This document shows positions 58,015 through 64,000 of a stretch of 64,000 nt of DNA, piece by piece. Source of the DNA: an uncultured Clostridia bacterium. Its GTDB lineage: Bacteria > Bacillota > Clostridia > Christensenellales > Borkfalkiaceae. Below the pieces are notes generated by a model. It was not told the DNA's origin, ran no database searches, and saw only the letters and a program-made list of their open reading frames with translations. The stretch is taken from contig CAKQQQ010000004.1 in assembly GCA_934271065.1 (NCBI GenBank), positions 1-64,000 of the forward strand, given 5' to 3'. The position numbers and the translations under genes are program-made. How positions within the stretch are numbered: the stretch's first letter is position 1; each line of letters starts with the position of its first letter.

Positions 58015-60660
58015 ATGGCAAAGAAAAAGTACGTTTATCTGTTTACCGAGGGTAACGCGAAGATGCGCGAACTGCTCGGCGGCAAGGGCGCGAATCTCGC
58101 GGAAATGACGAACATCGGTTTACCCGTTCCGCAAGGCTTCACCATCTCGACCGAAGCGTGTACTCAATACTACGAAGACGGCAAGCAGATCAACGCGGAC
58201 ATTCAGGCTGAAATAATGGAGAACATCGAGAAGATGGAAAAGATTACCGGCAAGAAATTCGGCGATCTCGAAAACCCCCTTCTCGTATCGGTCCGTTCGG
58301 GCGCGAGAGCGTCTATGCCCGGTATGATGGACACCATTCTTAACCTTGGCTTGAACGAAGAAGTTGTAGAAGTATTATCCAAAAAATCCGGCAATCCCAG
58401 ATGGGCTTGGGACTGTTACAGAAGATTTATTCAGATGTTCTCCGACGTCGTTATGGAAGTCGGCAAGAAATATTTTGAAAAACTCATCGACGAGATGAAA
58501 GAAAAGAAGGGCGTTACTCTCGACGTCGAACTCAACGCCGACGACCTTAAAACGCTCGCAAATCAATTCAAAGCCGAATACAAAAAACAACTCGGCAGCG
58601 ATTTCCCGTCCGATCCGAAGGTTCAACTTTTCGAAGCGATCAAAGCCGTATTCAGAAGTTGGGACAACCCCAGAGCGAACATCTACCGTATGGACCACGA
58701 CATTCCGTACAGTTGGGGTACTGCCGTAAACGTTCAGATGATGGCGTTCGGCAACATGGGCGACGATTGCGGCACGGGCGTTGCGTTTACCCGTAACCCC
58801 GCTACCGGCGAAAAAGGGCTTATGGGCGAATTCCTTACCAACGCGCAGGGCGAAGACGTCGTTGCGGGCGTAAGAACGCCGATGCCCATAGCGAAGATGG
58901 CGGAAGTATTCCCCGAAGTTTACGCTCAATTCCAGGAAGTTTGCAAGGTTCTCGAAAACCACTACCGCGATATGCAGGATATGGAATTTACCGTCGAGAA
59001 CAAGAAACTCTATATGCTTCAGACCAGAAACGGTAAGCGTACCGCGGCGGCGGCTATCAAGATCGCCTGCGACCTTATCGACGAAGGTATGATAACCGAA
59101 AAAGAAGCGCTTATGCAGATCGACGCCAAGTCGCTCGATATGCTCCTTCACCCCACGTTCGACGTAAAAGACCTTAAAGACGCCGACAAGAACAACGTGG
59201 TAGGCAAGGGTATCGCCGCTTCGCCGGGCGCGGCTGCGGGTACGGTAGTGTTTACCGCCGAAGAAGCCGCCAAAGAAGGTAAAGAAGGCAAGAAAGTCAT
59301 TCTCGTAAGGCTTGAAACTTCGCCCGAAGACATCGAAGGTATGAAGTACGCGCAAGGTATTCTTACCGTAAGAGGCGGTCAGACTTCCCACGCGGCGGTA
59401 GTCGCAAGGGGAATGGGTACTTGCTGCGTTTCCGGCTGCGGCGAAATCAAGATGCACGAAGAAGAGAAGTACTTCGAACTTGCAGGCAAGATTTTCCGCG
59501 AAGGCAGCGAACTTTCGCTCGACGGCTCGACCGGTCATATCTACGACAGAATAATCAAAACCGTTCCGGCAGATCCGAGCAGCGGTTACTTCGGCAGAAT
59601 AATGAAACTCGCCGATAAATATAAAGCGCTCGGCGTAAGAGCCAACGCGGACACCCCTGCGGACGCCGAAAGAGCCGAACAACTCGGCGCGACCGGTATC
59701 GGTCTTTGCCGTACGGAGCATATGTTCTTCGGCGAAGGCAGAATAGATAAATTCCGCGAAATGATTTGTTCCGAAACCCCTGAAGAGAGAGTTGCCGCGC
59801 TTGACAAGATCGAGCCGATGCAGCAAGCCGACTTCGAAGGTTTGATGGAAGCGTTAAAGGGAATGCCCGTTACCATACGTTTCCTTGATCCGCCGCTTCA
59901 CGAATTCGTACCCACCGAAAAGGGAGATATCGAACTTCTCGCGAAGACGACCGGTAAGACGGTTAAACAGATAAAAGAAATTTGCGATTCGCTTCACGAA
60001 TTTAACCCGATGATGGGGCATAGGGGTTGCCGTCTTGCGGTTACCTATCCCGAAATCGCGGTTATGCAGACCAAAGCGGTTATCAAAGCGGCGATCGCCG
60101 TTCAACGCCGTCATCCCGACTGGAAGGTCGTACCCGAAATAATGATTCCGCTCGTAGGCGAAGTCAAAGAACTTGCGTACTGCAAGAAGACCGTCGTAGA
60201 AACCGCCGACGCGGTTATCGCGGCTGCGGGCGTAGACCTTAAATACGAAGTCGGTACTATGATAGAGATTCCGAGAGCGGCTCTTACCGCCGACGAAATC
60301 GCCAAAGAAGCGGAATTCTTCTGCTTCGGCACGAACGACTTAACGCAGATGACCTTCGGCTTCTCGCGTGACGACGCCGGTAAATTCTTACCGTCGTACT
60401 ATGCTGCCAAGATTTACGAAAGCGATCCGTTCGCGCGTCTCGACACCGTCGGCGTAGGTAAACTTATGGAAATGGCAGTCAAGCTCGGACATTCGACGCG
60501 TAAAGACATTCATTGCGGAATCTGCGGCGAACACGGCGGCGATCCGTCGAGTATCGAATTCTGCCACGCTATCGGCTTGAATTACGTATCCTGCTCTCCG
60601 TTCAGAGTACCGATCGCGCGTCTTGCCGCCGCCCAGGCTAATATTCGCAAGCCTAGGTAA
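58015..60660 (+). CDS. ppdK: Pyruvate, phosphate dikinase
   Basis: An 881-residue enzyme that converts pyruvate, ATP and phosphate to PEP, AMP and PPi, or the reverse in glycolytic anaerobes. It has an N-terminal ATP-grasp domain (GGKGANLAEMTNIGLPVP; SVRSGARASMPGMMDTILNLG), the phosphohistidine loop GGQTSHAAVVARGMG near residue 460, and a PEP-binding barrel with GTNDLTQMTFGFSRDDAG and the catalytic Cys in SCSPFRVPIARLAAAQA. Full length. AGGAGG precedes the ATG and a terminator follows. Confidence 0.98.
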   Translation: MAKKKYVYLFTEGNAKMRELLGGKGANLAEMTNIGLPVPQGFTISTEACTQYYEDGKQINADIQAEIMENIEKMEKITGKKFGDLENPLLVSVRSGARASMPGMMDTILNLGLNEEVVEVLSKKSGNPRWAWDCYRRFIQMFSDVVMEVGKKYFEKLIDEMKEKKGVTLDVELNADDLKTLANQFKAEYKKQLGSDFPSDPKVQLFEAIKAVFRSWDNPRANIYRMDHDIPYSWGTAVNVQMMAFGNMGDDCGTGVAFTRNPATGEKGLMGEFLTNAQGEDVVAGVRTPMPIAKMAEVFPEVYAQFQEVCKVLENHYRDMQDMEFTVENKKLYMLQTRNGKRTAAAAIKIACDLIDEGMITEKEALMQIDAKSLDMLLHPTFDVKDLKDADKNNVVGKGIAASPGAAAGTVVFTAEEAAKEGKEGKKVILVRLETSPEDIEGMKYAQGILTVRGGQTSHAAVVARGMGTCCVSGCGEIKMHEEEKYFELAGKIFREGSELSLDGSTGHIYDRIIKTVPADPSSGYFGRIMKLADKYKALGVRANADTPADAERAEQLGATGIGLCRTEHMFFGEGRIDKFREMICSETPEERVAALDKIEPMQQADFEGLMEALKGMPVTIRFLDPPLHEFVPTEKGDIELLAKTTGKTVKQIKEICDSLHEFNPMMGHRGCRLAVTYPEIAVMQTKAVIKAAIAVQRRHPDWKVVPEIMIPLVGEVKELAYCKKTVVETADAVIAAAGVDLKYEVGTMIEIPRAALTADEIAKEAEFFCFGTNDLTQMTFGFSRDDAGKFLPSYYAAKIYESDPFARLDTVGVGKLMEMAVKLGHSTRKDIHCGICGEHGGDPSSIEFCHAIGLNYVSCSPFRVPIARLAAAQANIRKPR

Positions 60661-60715
60661 AGCAAAAATAGCCAAAATCGGCTAAAAAGCACTATATTTT
60701 ACAATAAAACGTTAC

Positions 60716-60755
60716 AAAGGCAATCGTTCTTGCAAAAGAGCGGTTGCCTTTTTTC
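60716..60755 (+). terminator. Terminator of ppdK
   Basis: AAAGGCAATCG pairs with CGGTTGCCTTT (two G:U pairs) around a 12-base loop, followed by a T run. A second small hairpin with T run (GCGGG/CCCGC at 60798-60812) lies further on. The rest of the 615-bp gap holds an IS21-type remnant, a promoter and a repeat. Confidence 0.82.
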
Positions 60756-60874
60756 TTACTTTTTCTCGATTTGAAACGAAAAAACACCCTGAAAAGGGCG
60801 GGTGGTTCCCGCTTTTTTACACACAGCAATAGGTACTGCTGTATCATAAAGGGGCAAGCAAAAGGAGTTTTATT

Positions 60875-61050
60875 ATGGTAAAATACAGGTTAATCATCGA
60901 ATATCACAAAAGGGCAACAATAATAAGCAGGTTGCTACCCTTTGCGGTTGTTCCCGAATGACTGTTTGGAAATATCAAAAGTTAAAGAAAGAAAAGGAAG
61001 AGTTACACCTTGACGAAAACAGAATTATCGATATAACTCACAAGTATTAA
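60875..61050 (+). pseudogene. Frameshifted N-terminal remnant of an IS21-type transposase (IstA)
   Basis: It starts ATG after AAAGGAG and reads MVKYRLIIEYHK. It needs one inserted base near 60910 to continue as NNKQVATLCGCSRMTVWKYQKL, a helix-turn-helix like that of IstA, before a stop at 61050. The catalytic domain and istB are absent, so it is a dead scrap of an insertion sequence. Confidence 0.6.
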
Positions 61051-61107
61051 AAAGCATTGAATACGTCAATATTGTTTACAATAAATGGGTTAGTTTGTGC
61101 TAACCGC

Positions 61108-61136
61108 TTGCCTTTTACATCGTTTTGCCGTATAAT
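61108..61136 (+). promoter_or_regulatory. Promoter before the transglutaminase-like gene
   Basis: TTGCCT and TATAAT are 17 bp apart. The message would contain the dispersed repeat at 61177-61204 before the gene at 61276. Confidence 0.65.
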
Positions 61137-61176
61137 ATAATCATGTGAAAATGCTATTTGTAAAAGGGCGCTTTTG

Positions 61177-61204
61177 CAGGGTTCGTATTATTCTTGTCTG
61201 GCAT
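61177..61204 (+). repeat. End of the palindromic element family in the transglutaminase-like gene leader
   Basis: TTCGTATTATTCTTGTCTGG continues as GCAT and is identical to the right end of the rpsF-leader element (16085-16108); the preceding TTTTGCA-GG also matches. Only this end is present. Confidence 0.75.
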
Positions 61205-61275
61205 AAGAAGTATTAAGGACGTTTAAATTGTAATTCGAACGTCGTAAATGAATTGTAGGCGGCGGAGGTATTAAA

Positions 61276-62025
61276 GTGGAGAAAATCGATTGGTCAAGAT
61301 TTTCAAGAGAAACAAAAATACTCGATTATTCATCCGAGCAAATTCAACTGCTTGTAGAAGACCGTGAGTGGAAGAATTTACCGGAAACGGAACGGGTGAA
61401 AGCAATTTATAATTTCGTTAAAGACGAGATTCTATTCGGCTACAACGTTGACGACAGCGTAAAGGCAAGTCGGGTGCTGAAAGACGGTTACGGGCAATGC
61501 AATACAAAGGGGACGCTTTTGATGGCTCTTCTTCGCGCCTGCGGCATTCCTTGCCGAATACATGGTTTTACGATAGATAAAATTCTGCAGAAAGGTGCGA
61601 TGACGGGTTTGGTTTATAAGTTTGCGCCCGACGAGATTTTCCACAGTTATGTCGAAGCGTACGTTTGCGTGGAATGGTATAACCTCGAAGGGTTTATTCT
61701 CGATAAAAAATACCTTTCCGCATTGCAAAAAATATTTAAGCCGAATAATGACGGTTCGTTTATCGGTTACGGCGTTGCGACGAAAAACTTTATAAATCCG
61801 CCGGTCGAATTTAATTGTTGCGATACCTATATACAAAAAGAAGGAATTGTGCGAGACTTCGGAGTTTACGACGATCCCGATTCGCTTTTAAGAGAACACG
61901 GACAGACGATGAACTTATTAAAAAAGTGCGTTTATCGACTTATAGGCAGACGTTTAATGAATATTAACGTAAATAAAATACGAAAAACGAAGTTAAAAAA
62001 ACGAAAAAAATTTGCCGTTTTGTAG
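61276..62025 (+). CDS. Transglutaminase-like cysteine peptidase-fold protein
   Basis: A 249-residue protein of the transglutaminase-like superfamily. The probable active Cys lies in DGYGQCNTKGTLLMALLRACGIPCR (near residue 75) and the His in IFHSYVEAYV (near residue 117); an Asp about 15 residues later is plausible. A very basic tail (KIRKTKLKKRKKF) follows. No signal peptide is visible. It may cut or cross-link peptides; the target is unknown. The GTG start at 61276 is supported by GGAGG ten bases before it. Confidence 0.85.
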   Translation: MEKIDWSRFSRETKILDYSSEQIQLLVEDREWKNLPETERVKAIYNFVKDEILFGYNVDDSVKASRVLKDGYGQCNTKGTLLMALLRACGIPCRIHGFTIDKILQKGAMTGLVYKFAPDEIFHSYVEAYVCVEWYNLEGFILDKKYLSALQKIFKPNNDGSFIGYGVATKNFINPPVEFNCCDTYIQKEGIVRDFGVYDDPDSLLREHGQTMNLLKKCVYRLIGRRLMNINVNKIRKTKLKKRKKFAVL

Positions 62026-62035
62026 CGAAAAATTC

Positions 62036-62076
62036 TTGACGAAATAAAATAACGATGTTATAATAACATTGTTATT
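62036..62076 (+). promoter_or_regulatory. Promoter and operator of the TetR gene
   Basis: TTGACG (62036-62041), 17 bp, TATAAT (62059-62064). It is overlaid by an inverted repeat AATAAC-ATGTTAT / AATAACATTGTTATT (62048-62076) that covers the -10, a fitting site for autorepression by the TetR protein. Confidence 0.8.
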
Positions 62077-62094
62077 AAAAAGCGGCGGTGCAGA

Positions 62095-62715
62095 ATGCGT
62101 AAAAAGGACGAACTTGCGATAGATAAAATTATAGAATGTGCCAAGCATGAGTTTCTCGAAAAAGGTTTCGAAGGGGCTTCTATGCGGAATATCGCCGAAA
62201 ACGCAGGTTACACCACGGGTATGCTTTACGGAAGATTTGCCGATAAAGGCGAACTTTTCAAAGCGATCGTTAGCGGCGTTGCCGACGGCTTTATTTCTTT
62301 TTTTATGAAGGCTCAAAGCGATTTTGCCTTGCTTGCCCCCGAAGATCAGTACAAAAACATGCACGGGTACGTCGATAAAAAAGTGGAAGAAATGCTCGGT
62401 ATCGTTTACGATAATTTCGACGTTTTCAAACTAATTATCTGCAAAAGCAAGGGCAGCGAATACGAAAAATTCGTCGATAAACTTATCGGAATCGAAACGG
62501 AAAACACCATGCGCTTTATCGGCGAATTAAGCGCGGCGGGGATAAAAATCAACGACGTTCGCGCGGATTTGTCGCATATGCTCGCGACGGCTATGATAAA
62601 CGGTATGTTCGAAGTCGTCGAACACGATTTCACGAAAGCGGACGCCGTTAAGTACGTTAAAGATCTGCAATGTTTCTTTAACGCGGGCTGGGACAGTTTA
62701 TTAGGGTTATCTTAA
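62095..62715 (+). CDS. TetR-family transcriptional regulator
   Basis: A 206-residue regulator. The N-terminal helix-turn-helix (IIECAKHEFLEKGFEGASMRNIAENAGYTTGMLYGRFADKGELF) is typical; the C-terminal helical domain would bind a small hydrophobic ligand. A 29-bp dyad overlies its own promoter. It precedes an ABC exporter gene pair on the same strand, the common arrangement in which the regulator controls drug or lipid export. Confidence 0.93.
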   Translation: MRKKDELAIDKIIECAKHEFLEKGFEGASMRNIAENAGYTTGMLYGRFADKGELFKAIVSGVADGFISFFMKAQSDFALLAPEDQYKNMHGYVDKKVEEMLGIVYDNFDVFKLIICKSKGSEYEKFVDKLIGIETENTMRFIGELSAAGIKINDVRADLSHMLATAMINGMFEVVEHDFTKADAVKYVKDLQCFFNAGWDSLLGLS

Positions 62716-62786
62716 AGTGTTAACCCCGAAAAATCTTTTATGATAAAATGCGATCCCTTTTCAGGAGATCCTTTTATTTGATCGGC

Positions 62787-62804
62787 GGTTAGCCTACGCT
62801 AACC
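62787..62804 (+). promoter_or_regulatory. Hairpin in the leader of the ABC exporter
   Basis: GGTTAGC and GCTAACC form a perfect 7-bp stem with a CTAC loop, 85 bp before the ATPase gene. There is no T run, so it is more likely a protein site or RNA structure than a terminator. Confidence 0.4.
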
Positions 62805-62888
62805 ATATGTTTTAGACCGAGATATAAGCGACGTCGGACGAATTCAAAAAAACAAAACGTAAAAAACTCATAGGAGAAAAAAACAATA

Positions 62889-63590
62889 ATGGCAATAGTA
62901 GAATTAAAAAACGTCAGCCGCGTATACACGAGCGGCGACCACGAGTTGAAGGCTCTCGACGGCGTAAACCTGTCTCTCGACGCAGGCAAATTCGTAGTTA
63001 TCTTAGGACCTTCGGGCGCAGGGAAGAGTACTCTTTTGAACCTGCTTGGCGGGTTGGACAGTCCGACTTCGGGGACGATTACTGTTTGCGGAAAGGATAT
63101 TTCAACTCTCACCCAAAACGAACTCGCCGATTACAGAGCGGAGACGGTAGGATTCGTATTTCAGTTTTATAATCTTATTCCTACGCTTACCGTTCACGAA
63201 AACGTAACGCTCGTAAAAGAAATCGTAAAAGATCCGCTTTCGGCGACGAAAATGCTGGAAGAAGTGGGGCTTGCGGATCACGCAAAAAACTTCCCGTCGG
63301 AACTTTCGGGCGGGGAGCAGCAGCGCGTTTCCATTGCGAGAGCGCTCGCAAAGAATCCGAAAATTCTTTTATGCGACGAGCCGACGGGCGCGCTCGATTC
63401 CGCAACCGGCGTGCTTGTATTGAAACTTCTTCTTAAAATGGCGCGCGAATACGGCAAAACCATCGTTATAGTTACTCATAATCAGAACATAGCGAAAATG
63501 GCAGACACCGTTATTCACGTTAAAAACGGGAAAATAGTTTCTTCGGAAAATCAGGGAAATCCCGTTTCCGCCGACGAAATAGACTGGTAA
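62889..63590 (+). CDS. MacB/LolD-type ABC transporter ATPase
   Basis: A 233-residue ATPase: Walker A GPSGAGKST, Q-loop FVFQFYNLIPTLTVHENV, signature LSGGEQQRVSIARAL, Walker B ILLCDEPTGALD and switch His in VTHN. This sequence class pairs with FtsX-like permeases for export of peptides, lipids or antimicrobials. AGGAG precedes the ATG. The permease gene begins 13 bp after its stop. Confidence 0.95.
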   Translation: MAIVELKNVSRVYTSGDHELKALDGVNLSLDAGKFVVILGPSGAGKSTLLNLLGGLDSPTSGTITVCGKDISTLTQNELADYRAETVGFVFQFYNLIPTLTVHENVTLVKEIVKDPLSATKMLEEVGLADHAKNFPSELSGGEQQRVSIARALAKNPKILLCDEPTGALDSATGVLVLKLLLKMAREYGKTIVIVTHNQNIAKMADTVIHVKNGKIVSSENQGNPVSADEIDW

Positions 63591-63603
63591 TAAGGAGCAG
63601 GGT

Positions 63604-64000
63604 ATGTTAGTAAAGAAAATGCTTCGCACCGCGTGGCTGTATAAAGCGCAGTTTATCTCGATGATTCTGATGGTTATGCTCGGCGTGGGTGTGTTCGTCG
63701 GGTTTAATATGGAATGGGCGAGTATAGAAAAAAATATGTTTTCCTTTTTCGACGATTGTAATTTTGCCGACTATCGCCTTGTAAACGAGCGCGGTTATTC
63801 CGCCGAAGACGCAGAAAAAATAGCCGATATAGAAGGAGTGGATTCCGTCGGCAGATTTTTAACCGTCAACGTAGACGTGAAAAACGCGGCGGGTAACAGT
63901 GTCGCGCTTGCGGTTACGACGAATTTTAACGTGTCGTCGTTCGTCCTTACAAGCGGCGACGAATACGACCCGGAAAGCGCGGACGGAGTGTGGATTTCAG
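63604..64000 (+). CDS. FtsX-like ABC transporter permease, cut by window edge
   Basis: 132 codons are visible from an ATG at 63604 (AAGGAG just before) to the right edge. The first transmembrane helix (FISMILMVMLGVGVFVGFNM) is followed by the start of the large extracytoplasmic MacB-like domain (FADYRLVNERGYSAEDAEKI, then IEGVDSVGRFLTVNVDVKN). The remaining helices lie beyond the window. It forms an exporter with the ATPase upstream. Confidence 0.85.
   Translation, partial: MLVKKMLRTAWLYKAQFISMILMVMLGVGVFVGFNMEWASIEKNMFSFFDDCNFADYRLVNERGYSAEDAEKIADIEGVDSVGRFLTVNVDVKNAAGNSVALAVTTNFNVSSFVLTSGDEYDPESADGVWIS

Noticed and set aside
58375..59826. Open frame of 483 codons on the minus strand
   Set aside because: Antisense to the pyruvate phosphate dikinase gene, with no recognisable protein features.

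Overview
The window looks like a chromosomal segment of an uncultured Bacillota/Clostridia bacterium, probably an anaerobic gut or rumen lineage. That placement is an inference from gene families: the rpsF-ssb-rpsR operon, an RNase G, pyruvate phosphate dikinase, QueT, YitT, an ABC-F protein, a SpoIVFA/SpoIVFB-like pair and a YyaC-type spore protease. Sites are also of Bacillota type: strong AGGAGG ribosome binding sites and near-consensus TTGACA-17-TATAAT promoters. No rRNA, tRNA or CRISPR array was recognised.

Layout. 1-4.9 kb: a GH2 beta-mannosidase that runs off the left edge, then an ADP-ribosylation module (SirTM-type sirtuin plus zinc-type macrodomain) behind a truncated NTF2/SnoaL-like gene, divergent from an HxlR regulator. 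5-8.9 kb: one operon of a duplicated DUF1538 membrane protein, two PII-like proteins and a GH78 rhamnosidase. 9-14.3 kb: an ABC-F ATPase, a PH-like membrane protein, a Wzz/BY-kinase fusion, QueT and a GNAT. 14.3-16.2 kb: an array of short hairpins, the rpsF-ssb-rpsR operon, and a 280-bp terminal-inverted-repeat element lying in the rpsF leader. 16.2-22 kb: a 997-residue exported protein made of an unrecognised repeat, a lipid kinase and a membrane protein. 22-24.7 kb: an autoregulated rrf2-nifS-nifU Fe-S operon and a small conserved gene.

24.7-32.2 kb is the main accessory region. It is a 7.5-kb phage-derived segment (ribbon-helix-helix protein, YqaJ exonuclease, DUF1351, RecT, RusA, DUF4373, Rtp-like and DUF2303 proteins, all on the plus strand). 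It ends in an open reading frame that fuses the start of a phage gene to the end of a DDE transposase, and it lies between two identical 15-bp direct repeats. Removing it would restore a compact divergent promoter between the flanking host genes.

32.4-38.5 kb: an AraC regulator, the SpoIVFA/B-like pair, and a CE15-like esterase with a GH20 enzyme, between which sits a second palindromic element related to the one before rpsF. 38.5-43 kb: YyaC, CvpA, FtsH and ParB. 43-48 kb: a DUF2156-GNAT fusion, YitT between 28-bp direct repeats, a tyrosine-phosphatase lipoprotein and an AEC transporter, of which a degraded 3' copy lies next to yitT. 48-53 kb: a GHL6-type hydrolase and a GH2 enzyme in one operon. 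53-61 kb: a three-gene membrane/MBL operon, RNase G and PPDK. 61-64 kb: an IS21-type remnant, a transglutaminase-like protein, a TetR regulator with its operator, and a MacB-like ABC exporter cut by the right edge.

Glycan degradation (GH2 twice, GH78, GH20, CE15-like, GHL6) is spread over several separate operons rather than one locus. A dispersed 16-bp motif, TATTCTTGTCTGGCAT and variants, recurs at seven intergenic positions and marks the ends of at least one miniature element. The observations most worth following are the SirTM/macrodomain locus with its rearranged 5' end, the PII-DUF1538 operon, the 997-residue repeat protein, the 7.5-kb element and the hairpin elements in gene leaders.
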